Under the pieces are notes generated by a model. That model was not told the DNA's origin. It made no database searches and worked only from the letters and a program-made list of their open reading frames with translations. A DNA stretch of 64,000 nt from positions 806,001 through 870,000 of the forward strand of contig NZ_CP115541.1 in NCBI RefSeq assembly GCF_031834595.1, in the 5' to 3' direction. Positions 24,707 through 33,202 of the stretch are shown here, one piece after another. The first letter of the stretch is position 1. Each line of letters begins with the position of its first letter. The translations under genes were made by a program, and so were the position numbers. Origin of the DNA: Stenotrophomonas oahuensis. Its GTDB lineage: Bacteria > Pseudomonadota > Gammaproteobacteria > Xanthomonadales > Xanthomonadaceae.

Positions 24707-25765
24707 TTACGGGTTTGGCGGGAGCATGCTGCCGCGCCAGGCGTCGAGGAACTGGCGGCGTTTGAGGGCGTCGAGGTAGACCAGCAGGCCGGGGCCGAGC
24801 TGGATGGGGCGGTAGCTGCGTTCGGGCGCGCCGCCGGGTTGCTGGGGGCGCTGGGCGGGCAGGATCGGCATCAGGCGGGCTTCGCGGGAGAGCACCTGCT
24901 GGCCGCGGGGCGAAAGCACGTAGTCGAGGAAGCGGCGGGCTTCGTCGGGGTGGCGGCTGCTGCGCGGGATGATCGCGGTGCGCAGCACGACGAGGGTGTA
25001 GTCCTCGGGTTCGATGATGCCCAGCGGTTCGCCAGCATCAATGCGGGCCTGGGCATAGGAGCCGAGCACGTTGTACACCAATGACAGGCGGCCGCTGCTT
25101 ACCGCGTCCAGCAGCACGCCGGTGCGTTCCTCCAGTTCCACCTGGTTGTCGCCGAGTGCGCCCAGCAATGCGCCAGCCATGCTGCCGCGCTGGGTGTCCT
25201 GGGTGGCCAGCAGATAGCCGACGCTGCTGCGCTGCACGTCGTAAGTACCGACCTTGCCGGCCAGCGGCGCGTCCGGGGCGCGCAGCAGTTCCAGCAGCTG
25301 GCGACGGGTATGGGGTACGCGTGCCTTGGGCAGCTGACGGGTGTTGTAGACCATGGCCACCGGCTCGTAACTGATCCCGAACGCTTCATGCCGCCATTGC
25401 GCCCAGTCCGGCAGCGCCTCGGTCTGCGCGGAGCGGTGAGCGAGCGCATAGCCGTCGTTGACCAGCTTGGTCTGCAGGTCCATGCCGCTGCTGATCAGCA
25501 TGTCCGGGCCGTTGGGGCCGTTACGCTCGTTCAAGTAACGCGCGTACATGTCCTGGGTGATGATGTCTTCGTAGACGATCTCAGTGCCGGGATACAGGCG
25601 CTGGTAGTCGGCAATGACGGTGCCGAACACCTCGATGTCGGTGGACCCGTGGATGCGCAGCTGGGCCAGCACCGGGCCTTTGGCAGGAAAACGTTGAACG
25701 TCGCCGGGGGCCGCCAGCGCGGTGCCGGCGCACAGAGCCAGCAACAGGGAAACCAGAAACTTCAT
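24707..25765 (-). CDS. Periplasmic substrate-binding protein linked to TctDE
   Basis: A 352-residue exported protein (signal peptide MKFLVSLLLALCAGTALA) of the ABC-type periplasmic binding fold. Visible blocks include LRIHGSTDIEVFGTVIADYQ, ITQDMYARYLNERNGPNG, VAMVYNTRQLPKA and YTLVVLRTAIIPRSSRHPDE, resembling iron- or small-anion-type binding proteins. Its ATG overlaps the sensor-kinase stop by four bases (ATGA), so the two are translationally coupled. No permease or ATPase gene is present. By analogy with BctC of the BctCDE system, it may present a carboxylate ligand to the kinase rather than feed a transporter; this is an inference. Confidence 0.85.
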   Translation of the reverse strand: MKFLVSLLLALCAGTALAAPGDVQRFPAKGPVLAQLRIHGSTDIEVFGTVIADYQRLYPGTEIVYEDIITQDMYARYLNERNGPNGPDMLISSGMDLQTKLVNDGYALAHRSAQTEALPDWAQWRHEAFGISYEPVAMVYNTRQLPKARVPHTRRQLLELLRAPDAPLAGKVGTYDVQRSSVGYLLATQDTQRGSMAGALLGALGDNQVELEERTGVLLDAVSSGRLSLVYNVLGSYAQARIDAGEPLGIIEPEDYTLVVLRTAIIPRSSRHPDEARRFLDYVLSPRGQQVLSREARLMPILPAQRPQQPGGAPERSYRPIQLGPGLLVYLDALKRRQFLDAWRGSMLPPNP

Positions 25766-27144
25766 GTGTTTCTTCCGGGAAGTGTCAGCGTAGCCACCAG
25801 CCCACCGCCGGGCCGGTTGCTCAGGTCGATATGGCCGCCGTGGCTGTCCACCACGCGTTTGACGATGGCCAGCCCCAGCCCTGCCCCACCGGCGGCCGCG
25901 CCTTCGCCACGCGCGAAACGCTCGAACACGCGCTCGGCATCGGCGGGCGCAATGCCCGGGCCGTGGTCGGCAATGGTGAGCACGAAACACTTGCGGTCGG
26001 CGGTGAGCGCAACCTGCAGGTCGCCGGGGCCGCCGTACTTGAGCGCGTTGTCGATCAGGTTCTTGATCGCCTCGCGCAGCAGCAGCGCATCACCGTTGAC
26101 GCTGGCGGCAGTGACGCCCACCGCCAACTGCACACGCGGGGCCGGACCCGCCTGCGGCAGCGCTTCGTGCAAGGCCTGATGTACCGTTTCCACCAGGTCC
26201 ACCGGGGCGAAGCGCTGCAGGTTGGAGCGATGAATGACGCTGGCGTCGCTGAGCAGCTGGTTGAGCAGGCGGCTCATATGGGTGGCATTGCGCTCGATGG
26301 CGACCAGGCTGCGGCGCATGTCCTCGGGGTCGTCGTCGTCCAGCGCCAGCTGCGCCTGCGCGCGCAGCGCGGCCAGCGGGGTGCGCATCTGGTGCGCAGC
26401 CTCAGCCATGAACGCACGCAGGGTTTCGTTGCTGCTGGAAAGCCGGCCCATGAAGCGGTTCAGTGCGGCCACCATCTGGTCCATTTCGCGCGGCACGCGT
26501 GCGTCCAGTGGACTCAGGTCGGACGGCTCGCGGCGTGACAGCTCGCGCTCCACTTTCACCAGCGGCCGGAACGCGCGGTGCACGCCGAACGCAACCAGCG
26601 CCAACGACAGCAGCGAAAGCACGCCAATGGCGATCAGCGAGCGGTTGACCATGTCCTGCGCCAAGGCCTCGCGTGCGCGCCGGGTCTGGCCGACCTGCAC
26701 GCGCACTTCCACCTGGGTGGATGGCGAGGACACACGACGCGACACCACCACGAAGCGCACGGTTTCACCGCTGTACTGAGCATCGAACAGCTGCGGCTGG
26801 TCCGTCGGTTCACGCGGCGGCGCAGGCAGGTCCTCGTAGCCGGTCACGGTCTGGTTGTGGGCGTCAAACACCCGGTAGAACACGCGGTCTTCCGGAGCCA
26901 TCGACAGCAGATCAAGCGAGGCGTACGGCAGATCCACCTGCCACTGCGCCTCCACCAGCGCAACCGAGTCGATGATGGACAGCGCGGACGACACCAGCAG
27001 GTGATCGTAGGAACGGTTGGCGGCACGCTGGCCGTAGTCGCGCGCGGCGAACAGCAGCGCCACCGCGAACACCGCCAGCAGCGCGCCCAGATACAGCGTG
27101 AGCGTGCGGCGCAGGGAACCGGGCGCGGCCTCAGCGGCTGCCAT
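25762..27144 (-). CDS. tctE: TctE-like sensor histidine kinase
   Basis: A 460-residue inner-membrane kinase. Two membrane helices (LYLGALLAVFAVALLFAA and LIAIGVLSLLSLALVAFGV) bracket a periplasmic domain of about 130 residues, a size typical of TctE. The order then is HAMP-like region, H-box EAAHQMRTPLAALRAQ, and the HATPase blocks NLIDNALKYG, DHGPGIAP and GAGLGLAIVKRV. ATG 27144 overlaps the 3' end of the regulator gene by 14 bases. Together with the regulator and the binding protein it forms a coupled three-gene operon facing a porin and a citrate transporter gene, the expected targets. Confidence 0.88.
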   Translation of the reverse strand: MAAAEAAPGSLRRTLTLYLGALLAVFAVALLFAARDYGQRAANRSYDHLLVSSALSIIDSVALVEAQWQVDLPYASLDLLSMAPEDRVFYRVFDAHNQTVTGYEDLPAPPREPTDQPQLFDAQYSGETVRFVVVSRRVSSPSTQVEVRVQVGQTRRAREALAQDMVNRSLIAIGVLSLLSLALVAFGVHRAFRPLVKVERELSRREPSDLSPLDARVPREMDQMVAALNRFMGRLSSSNETLRAFMAEAAHQMRTPLAALRAQAQLALDDDDPEDMRRSLVAIERNATHMSRLLNQLLSDASVIHRSNLQRFAPVDLVETVHQALHEALPQAGPAPRVQLAVGVTAASVNGDALLLREAIKNLIDNALKYGGPGDLQVALTADRKCFVLTIADHGPGIAPADAERVFERFARGEGAAAGGAGLGLAIVKRVVDSHGGHIDLSNRPGGGLVATLTLPGRNT

Positions 27145-27820
27145 CGCTGCCCTCTTCCGCCGCTTCCAACATGTAGCCACTACCACGCACGGTGACGATG
27201 CGGACCGGCGCATCGGCCAGCTTGCGACGCAGACGGCCCACATAGAGCTCGATGGCATTGGGACCGGCTTCATCGTCGAAGCCGAACAGGCCGTTGGCGA
27301 TTTCATCTTTGCCGACGACCTGCCCCAGCCGCCCCATCAGGATTTCCAGCAGGCGGAACTCGCGGTTGGGCAATTCAATCGGCGTGCCATCCAGCGACAC
27401 ACGGTGCGAAGCGTTGTCGAACTGGAAGCCGCCAATCTGCACGACTTCGCTGGCCTGCCCGCGCGCACGCCGCAGCAGCACGCGACAGCGCGCCTCGAAT
27501 TCGCGGAAATCGAACGGCTTGCCCAGGTAATCATCCGCGCCCACGTCGAGCGCCTGCACGCGGTCTTCAATGCCGTCGCGCGCGGTCAGCATCAACACCG
27601 GCGTGGCATCGCCGCGCTCGCGCATGCCGGCCAGCACGCGCAGGCCATCCAGCTTGGGCAGGCCGATATCCAGCACCACCAGGTCGAAGCTCTGGTAGCG
27701 CAGCACGCTGGCGGCGGCGAGGCCGTCGTTCTGCCAGTCCACCGCGTGGCCGCTGCGGCGCATGCGGCGGACGATGGCGTCGGCCAGGTCCGGGTTGTCT
27801 TCCACCAGCAGAATGCGCAT
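27131..27820 (-). CDS. tctD: TctD-like OmpR family response regulator
   Basis: A 229-residue DNA-binding regulator. The receiver (1-115) has Asp8/Asp51 (LVVLDIGLP) and the lysine of DDYLGKPFDF. The winged-helix domain (about 130-220) reads LPNREFRLLEILMG and ends with NAIELYVGRLRRKL and VRGSGYMLE. It is the promoter-proximal gene of the tctD-tctE-binding protein operon. The 173-base divergent gap to the porin at 27994 is where its binding sites should lie. Confidence 0.9.
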   Translation of the reverse strand: MRILLVEDNPDLADAIVRRMRRSGHAVDWQNDGLAAASVLRYQSFDLVVLDIGLPKLDGLRVLAGMRERGDATPVLMLTARDGIEDRVQALDVGADDYLGKPFDFREFEARCRVLLRRARGQASEVVQIGGFQFDNASHRVSLDGTPIELPNREFRLLEILMGRLGQVVGKDEIANGLFGFDDEAGPNAIELYVGRLRRKLADAPVRIVTVRGSGYMLEAAEEGSDGSR

Positions 27821-27993
27821 CGGGTACGAACGTTCAAAGGTGCCCAGATGCTAGCGCGTAGCGGGCCTTCCGTGGTTACGCTGCGCCGCAACAATGGCTG
27901 ACAGGTGGATGACAGCTTCCCGGTACTAGGCTGCGCCATCCCACCTCCCCCACGGTGCGGATGTTTCGACCTACAACGTACCTGGGAGGGTGC

Positions 27994-29175
27994 ATGTCTC
28001 TTGATTTCCTGCGCTGGCGCGGGCTGGCCGCCTGCACCCTGATGATTCCCATGGCTCCGCTGTGGGCTGCCGAAACGGCCGATGACGTCCGCCCGGTCAC
28101 CGCCACCTTTGGCGGCCGCCTGCACCTTGACTTCGCCGACTTCGACAACGACAGCCGCGGCACCCCGAACAAGGATGACACCGAGGTCCGCCGTGCCTGG
28201 CTGGATATGTCCGGCAGGTTCTTCGTGGTCGACTACAAGCTGGAAGCCGACTTCTCCGGCGACCGTGTTGAGGCCAAAGACGTCTACGTCAGCCGCGACT
28301 TCAGCGGCGGCAAGCTCACCGTGGGCCAGTTCAAGCAGTACTTCTCGCTGGATGACCGCACCGGCTCCAACTACGGCAGCTTCCTGGAACGCGGCAACGC
28401 CGGCACCACGCTGGCCCCGCTGTACCGGCTGGGTGCGTCCTGGCAGGCGGCCCGCAACGACATGACCTGGGCGGCCAGCGCCTACAGTCTGGAGAGCATT
28501 GATGCCTGGCAGGTGAAGGGCCGCGCGGCCGGTGGCCGTGTGACCTGGGCTCCCGGGGCCACTGCAGGCGACGTGCTGCACCTGGGCCTGTCGCTGGCGC
28601 ACGAGCGCTACGATAACCCGGGCGGAAATGGCGTGCCGGGCCTGAAGATCCGTCCGCGCCCGGCCGGACACCTGAGCGACAACAGCCGCCTGACCCTGGT
28701 TGATTTTTCGGCCGGTCGCGACACCGACGTCAACAAGTGGTCGATGGAATACGCGCAGGTGCGCGGCCCGATCTCCTGGCAGGGCGAGTTCAGCGGGGCG
28801 TCCTTCGACGACGGCCTGCAGCGCGGCAAAGTGTTGGCCGGCTACGGCATGCTCAGCTGGTTCGTCACCGGCGAATCGCGCGCGTACGACAGCAAGACCG
28901 GGCGCTTTGCACGGGTGAAGAACATCCAGCACAAGGCCGGTGCCTTCGAACTGGCGCTGCGCTACGACCAGATGCGCGGCGACCAGCACCTGATCGGCCA
29001 GCCCGACCTGCGCGACGGCCGCACCGAAGCCTGGACCTTGGGCGGCAACTGGTACATGCGCCCGAACCTTCGCTTCATGTTGAACCTGATTGACAGCCGT
29101 AACCGCGACCAGCTTGCGGGCGCCACGGTTGACCACACCCGCGCGGTCACCGGCCGCCTGCAGTTCGATTTCTAA
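27994..29175 (+). CDS. Porin of the OprO/OprP family (tricarboxylate-linked)
   Basis: A 393-residue outer-membrane barrel with a signal peptide ending APLWA before AETADDVRP. It shares with the porin at 15957 the motifs SWFVTGESRAYD, TLGGNWYMRPN and a terminal phenylalanine (RLQFDF), so the two are paralogues. GGGAGG stands 5-10 bases before ATG 27994. It is first in an operon with the citrate transporter and a reductase, and divergent from tctD, so it probably admits citrate or similar anions. This is comparable to OpdH/OprD-type carboxylate porins in other bacteria, though of a different porin family. Confidence 0.87.
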   Translation: MSLDFLRWRGLAACTLMIPMAPLWAAETADDVRPVTATFGGRLHLDFADFDNDSRGTPNKDDTEVRRAWLDMSGRFFVVDYKLEADFSGDRVEAKDVYVSRDFSGGKLTVGQFKQYFSLDDRTGSNYGSFLERGNAGTTLAPLYRLGASWQAARNDMTWAASAYSLESIDAWQVKGRAAGGRVTWAPGATAGDVLHLGLSLAHERYDNPGGNGVPGLKIRPRPAGHLSDNSRLTLVDFSAGRDTDVNKWSMEYAQVRGPISWQGEFSGASFDDGLQRGKVLAGYGMLSWFVTGESRAYDSKTGRFARVKNIQHKAGAFELALRYDQMRGDQHLIGQPDLRDGRTEAWTLGGNWYMRPNLRFMLNLIDSRNRDQLAGATVDHTRAVTGRLQFDF

Positions 29176-29199
29176 CCCCTCGTTACAAGGAGTCCGCAG

Positions 29200-30528
29200 A
29201 TGATGCTCAGCATCCTCGGCTTTGGCATGGTCATTACGTTCATGTACTTGATCATGAGCAAGCGAATGTCGCCGCTGGTGGCACTGATCACCATTCCGAT
29301 CATCTTCGCCCTGATTGGCGGCTTCGCCACCGGGCTGGACGAGATGATGCTGGATGGCATCAAGAAGATCGCGCCGACCGGCGTGATGCTGATGTTCGCC
29401 ATTCTGTACTTCGGCGTGATGATCGACGCCGGCCTGTTTGACCCGCTGGTGCGGATCATCCTGCGCCTGGTGAAAGGCGACCCGATGAAGATCGTGCTCG
29501 GCACCGCTGCGCTGGCCATGCTGATCTCACTGGATGGCGATGGTTCGACCACCTACATGATCACGGTGTCGGCCATGTTGCCGCTGTACCAGCGCCTGGG
29601 CATGAGCGCGCTGAACATGACCTGCGTGACCATCCTCGCCGGCGGCGTGATGAACCTCACCCCGTGGGGCGGCCCGACCGCACGTGCGGCCACTGCCCTG
29701 CACGTGGACCCGGCCGATGTGTTCGTGCCGCTGATTCCGGCCATGGTGCTGGCCTGCGCCTCGGTGCTGCTGCTGGCGTGGTACCTGGGCCTGAAGGAGC
29801 GTCGTCGCCTGGGTGTGGTCACCCTGCCAAGCGGCGGCACCTGGATGGATGCCAGCGTGTCGGATGACGGCGCCCTGCCCACCGTTGAAGACGCCGAGGA
29901 CACCAAGCGACCGAAGCTGCTGTGGGTGAACTTCGCGCTGACCTTGGCACTGATGGTGGCGCTGGTGATGGGCGTGCTGCCGATGCCGGTGCTGTTCATG
30001 GTCGGCTTCGCCATTGCGCTGGTGATCAACTACCCGAACCTGGCCGAGCAGCGCCGCCGCGTGGTCAACCACGCCGGCAACGTGCTGTCGGTGGTGTCGC
30101 TGATCTTCGCCGCCGGCATCTTCACCGGCATCCTCAACAATACCGGCATGGTGGAGGCGATGTCGCGCAGTTTCCTGGCGGTGATTCCGGATGCCTGGGG
30201 CCCGTACCTCGCGGTGATCACCGCGATTGCGTCGATGCCGTTCACCTTCTTCATGTCCAACGACGCGTTCTACTTTGGCGTGCTGCCGATCCTGTCCGAA
30301 GCGGCAGGCAACTACGGCATCACCCCGGTGGAAATGGCGCGCGCCTCACTGGCCGGCCAGCCGGTGCATCTGCTCAGTCCGCTGGTGCCGTCGACCTACC
30401 TGCTGGTCGGATTGGCCAAGGTGGATTTTGCCGACCACCAGAAGTTCACCCTGAAATGGGCGGTGATGGTGTCGCTGGTGCTGATGGTCGGCAGCCTGAT
30501 CTGCGGCCTGTATCCCTTTGCTTCCTGA
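29200..30528 (+). CDS. CitMHS family citrate:proton (metal-citrate) symporter
   Basis: A 442-residue polytopic inner-membrane transporter with about 12 helices. CitMHS proteins import citrate complexed to Mg2+ or Ca2+. Family features include the N-terminal MMLSILGFGMVITFMYLIMS, the conserved SLDGDGSTTYMITVSAMLPLY and NLTPWGGPTARAATAL blocks, and the late SMPFTFFMSNDAFYFGVLPIL. AAGGAG stands about eight bases before ATG 29200. It lies 24 bases after the porin and 19 bases before a PhaB-like reductase. Confidence 0.92.
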   Translation: MMLSILGFGMVITFMYLIMSKRMSPLVALITIPIIFALIGGFATGLDEMMLDGIKKIAPTGVMLMFAILYFGVMIDAGLFDPLVRIILRLVKGDPMKIVLGTAALAMLISLDGDGSTTYMITVSAMLPLYQRLGMSALNMTCVTILAGGVMNLTPWGGPTARAATALHVDPADVFVPLIPAMVLACASVLLLAWYLGLKERRRLGVVTLPSGGTWMDASVSDDGALPTVEDAEDTKRPKLLWVNFALTLALMVALVMGVLPMPVLFMVGFAIALVINYPNLAEQRRRVVNHAGNVLSVVSLIFAAGIFTGILNNTGMVEAMSRSFLAVIPDAWGPYLAVITAIASMPFTFFMSNDAFYFGVLPILSEAAGNYGITPVEMARASLAGQPVHLLSPLVPSTYLLVGLAKVDFADHQKFTLKWAVMVSLVLMVGSLICGLYPFAS

Positions 30529-30547
30529 TTGCTGACAGGAGATTCGC

Positions 30548-31288
30548 ATGACGCTTCGCATCGCATATGTAACCAGTGGCATGGGCAGCGTGGGCACCGC
30601 CATCTGCCAGAAACTGGCCCGCAACGGCCACACCGTGGTCGCAGGCTGCGCCCCGAATTCACCGCGCAAGGCTGCCTGGTTGCGCGAGCAGCGCGAGCTG
30701 GGCTTCGACTTCATCGCCTCCGAAGGCAACGCCGCCGACTGGCAGTCCACGGTGGCCGCCTTCACCAAGGTCAAGGCCGAAGTGGGCGAGATCGACGTGC
30801 TGGTCAACAATGCCGGTGGCAGTCGCGACGTGCTGTTCCGGCAGATGAGCCAGGACGACTGGAACGCGGTGATGGGCTCGAACCTGCATGCGCTGTTCAA
30901 CATCACCAAGCAGGTAATCGACGGCATGGCCGCGCGCGGTTGGGGACGCATCGTCAACATCGGCTCGGTGAGCGCGCACAAAGGCCAGATCGGGCAGGTC
31001 AACTTCGCCACCGCCAAGGCGGCGATGCATGGGTTCAGCCGGGCGCTGGCCAATGAAGTGGCCACGCGCGGAGTGACGGTGAACACGATCTCGCCGGGAT
31101 ACATCGCCAGCCAGTCGATCAGCAGCTTCCCGCCGGATGTGCTGGATCGGTTGGCAGGTTCGGTGCCGATCCGCCGCTTGGGCAAGCCGGAGGAAGTGGC
31201 CAGCCTGTGTGCGTGGCTGGCGTCGGATGATGCGGCGTATGTGACCGGGGCGGATTACGCGGTGAACGGCGGATTGCATATGTTCTAA
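30548..31288 (+). CDS. PhaB-like short-chain dehydrogenase with substituted catalytic residues
   Basis: A 246-residue protein that aligns without gaps to acetoacetyl-CoA reductase PhaB of Ralstonia (Ser140, Lys157, SPGYIA, ADYAVNGGLHMF). The catalytic tyrosine position 153 is phenylalanine: QVNFATAKAAMHGF, codon TTC. The glycine-rich nucleotide loop reads VTSGMGSVG, with serine at two of the three classical glycine positions. PhaB reduces acetoacetyl-CoA with NADPH for polyhydroxybutyrate synthesis. With Phe153, normal reduction is unlikely unless another residue replaces the proton donor. The frame is intact and the ribosome site (CAGGAG) is good. It is the last gene of the porin-citrate transporter operon; the reason for that linkage is unclear. 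Confidence 0.85.
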   Translation: MTLRIAYVTSGMGSVGTAICQKLARNGHTVVAGCAPNSPRKAAWLREQRELGFDFIASEGNAADWQSTVAAFTKVKAEVGEIDVLVNNAGGSRDVLFRQMSQDDWNAVMGSNLHALFNITKQVIDGMAARGWGRIVNIGSVSAHKGQIGQVNFATAKAAMHGFSRALANEVATRGVTVNTISPGYIASQSISSFPPDVLDRLAGSVPIRRLGKPEEVASLCAWLASDDAAYVTGADYAVNGGLHMF

Positions 31289-31291
31289 GTC

Positions 31292-31368
31292 GTACCGACC
31301 AACGGTCGGTACCTACCGGGGAATGTTATCGGCGCGCGCATCGGTAGCGCCCGACCGTTGGTCGGGCG
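31292..31368. repeat. REP pair in tail-out arrangement
   Basis: GTACCGACC...GGTCGGTAC (31292-31312) plus CTAC (31313-31316) is followed by GTAG (31344-31347) plus CGCCCGACC...GGTCGGGCG (31348-31368). The pair lies between converging genes and may serve as a shared terminator, though there is no T-run. Confidence 0.85.
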
Positions 31369-31380
31369 GCGCGCAGCGCA

Positions 31381-32637
31381 CTACTCCGCCGCCAACTGGT
31401 CCATGCGGATCCGATTGGCAAACAGCGAAAACGCCAGCATTCCCGCCAACCCGTTGGCGCGGCTGACCCAATGCGGCAGCCAGCGCGGTGGACGCAGAAT
31501 GCCCTCTTCGAACAAGGGGGCGAACTCAATCGCGTCGGTCAACGACATCTTGCCGGCAAACAGCCAGCGGCAGATCTGCAGCCGGTCTTCGGCCAGCATG
31601 TGGCGGAAGAACGTGTGCACCGACACCAGTCCGCGCAGATACACGGTGTCCTTGGTAAACGCCGCCCCCCCCACCGTGGGCACCCCACGGAACACCCGCT
31701 GTGCTGAGGCGAAACTCTCTTCGTGGTTCTGCCCGGCATCGCAGAAGTAGCGGAACACCTGGATGAAATCAGCACCTTCGCGGGCCATGGCAATCGCTTC
31801 GGTGCGCAGGCTGATGCGCTTCAGCCGCTCGATATCGATGCTGCCGGTGATCTGCTCGGCAAACGTGGCCAACCCTTCCTGGGTCGCGGTCACACGGGGT
31901 GAGGACAATGCCAGGCTGGGCAGGTGCGGCTGCTCGCGGCCGTTCAGCGCGGTCAGCGAATGCACCAACGCTTCATGGTGGAACAACTGCGCGCGGTCAT
32001 AGGCGCTGAAGCGCGCACTGGTACGCAGGCGGATGCGGGTGGGCCCAGCGGCCGCCTTTGAAATCAGGTCCGGATCCAGCTGCACTTGGATGATGCGCGA
32101 CTCGAAGAACGCGTCCAGGTCACTCTGCAGCTGCAGCATCAGCGCGGTGGCGGACACCGGCACCTGTTCTTCCGGAGCCAGCAGCTCGTGGTCGAGCTCC
32201 TGCGCGATCTGGATGAAATGGCGCGCCGCTTCACGTGTGCTGGGCCCATGACCGGGCAACGGCTGTTCCGGCGCGCCATACAGCTGCACGGAGTACCCAT
32301 CGACGGCCGCCGTTCCCAAGGATTCCAGTAGACCGGCCGCCAGGTCCCAGCTCTGCGCGGAGCGTTGCACGTACTGGCCCAGCGGATGGCTGGGGTCGCA
32401 CCGGTCGCTGATTTTTGCCAGCGCCTGCCGGGTGTCGCCAAAGTCCAGCTTCGGATAGTCCACCTGCGGCAGCACCGGCTGCCCACGCGCCACGCTCGCC
32501 AGGAACGGGGCCTGCAGCGCGGCCGGCCAGCTGGTCAGCCCCAGCAGCTTGATGTCACCCACGGCCTCCACCAGCTGCGTATCCAGCTGGGTGTGGTAGG
32601 CCACGTCACGGTCCGCGGTGATCGGAGCGGTGTTCAT
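31381..32637 (-). CDS. QEGLA-motif (DUF1704) putative metallopeptidase
   Basis: A 418-residue cytoplasmic protein of the family annotated as flavohemoglobin expression-modulating QEGLA motif proteins. The zinc-site pattern is present: His221-Glu222-x3-His226 (FHHEALVHSL) and, about 30 residues later, Gln253-Glu254-Gly-Leu-Ala (ATQEGLATFAEQ), whose glutamate is the likely third ligand. The animal relatives (MATCAP/KIAA0895) are tyrosine carboxypeptidases with this same arrangement, so a bacterial carboxypeptidase activity is likely but its substrate is unknown. It is divergent from the Xre-RES toxin-antitoxin pair. Confidence 0.8.
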   Translation of the reverse strand: MNTAPITADRDVAYHTQLDTQLVEAVGDIKLLGLTSWPAALQAPFLASVARGQPVLPQVDYPKLDFGDTRQALAKISDRCDPSHPLGQYVQRSAQSWDLAAGLLESLGTAAVDGYSVQLYGAPEQPLPGHGPSTREAARHFIQIAQELDHELLAPEEQVPVSATALMLQLQSDLDAFFESRIIQVQLDPDLISKAAAGPTRIRLRTSARFSAYDRAQLFHHEALVHSLTALNGREQPHLPSLALSSPRVTATQEGLATFAEQITGSIDIERLKRISLRTEAIAMAREGADFIQVFRYFCDAGQNHEESFASAQRVFRGVPTVGGAAFTKDTVYLRGLVSVHTFFRHMLAEDRLQICRWLFAGKMSLTDAIEFAPLFEEGILRPPRWLPHWVSRANGLAGMLAFSLFANRIRMDQLAAE

Positions 32638-32690
32638 GGGCGGACATTAACAGGATCAATGACTTCGGTGGGCAAAGGCGACAGCTTCAC

Positions 32691-32747
32691 TTGTGCAAGG
32701 CTATTTTTGTCCTATATTCAGAACACACTTAGCCACATTGAGCCACA
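32691..32747 (+). promoter_or_regulatory. Promoter and possible autoregulatory operator of the Xre-RES module
   Basis: A -35-like TTGTGC (32691-32696) and a -10 TATATT (32713-32718) are spaced by 16 bases. Downstream, two direct repeats AGCCACA (32731-32737 and 32741-32747) are spaced 10 bases start to start, one helical turn, immediately before the antitoxin ATG. Antitoxins of this family commonly repress their own promoter through such sites. Confidence 0.55.
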
Positions 32748-32749
32748 CC

Positions 32750-33202
32750 ATGTCCTCTACCGCCAACAGCTTTCGTGTGCAGTTGCGCACCGCCCCGCTG
32801 ACAGAACGCGTCCGGATCGAACGCGAGGGCGTCCCCTATCTGGTGGTGAAGGGGCTGATCGACGACGTGTTTGAAAGCAGCGCCGATTTCCAGGTGTTCG
32901 TGCGCATACCCAAGGCCACCTTCACCAAGAAGATGCGTGACAAGGCGCTGTTCGGTGGCACACCCGGGCAGTCGGTGGTCGGCCTGATGGAGCTCATCAA
33001 CAAGGTCGAAGACATGCTGGCGGCTGAAACCGACAACGCCGAGGCGCGCAACTTCGATGTGCAGAAGTGGGTGGGCGAGTGGATCCAGCGGCCGCAACCC
33101 GCCCTGGGCGGGCTGGCACCGGCGGAACTCATGGACACGCCCAGCGGGCGCGCTTCGGTGATGCGGGTACTGGGGGCCATCCAGAGCGGTGCGTATCAGT
33201 GA
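32750..33202 (+). CDS. Xre/MbcA/ParS-type antitoxin
   Basis: A 150-residue antitoxin of the Xre-RES (ParS/COG5642) class. An N-terminal helix-turn-helix-like region (about 55-100, FVRIPKATFTKKMRDKALFG) is followed by the DUF2384 toxin-binding domain: KWVGEWIQRPQPALGGLAP then AELMDTPSGRASVMRVLG. The start at ATG 32750 is preferred over an earlier codon at 32693 that would place the promoter inside the gene. The stop overlaps the GTG start of the RES toxin (GTGA), which ties their translation. Confidence 0.88.
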   Translation: MSSTANSFRVQLRTAPLTERVRIEREGVPYLVVKGLIDDVFESSADFQVFVRIPKATFTKKMRDKALFGGTPGQSVVGLMELINKVEDMLAAETDNAEARNFDVQKWVGEWIQRPQPALGGLAPAELMDTPSGRASVMRVLGAIQSGAYQ

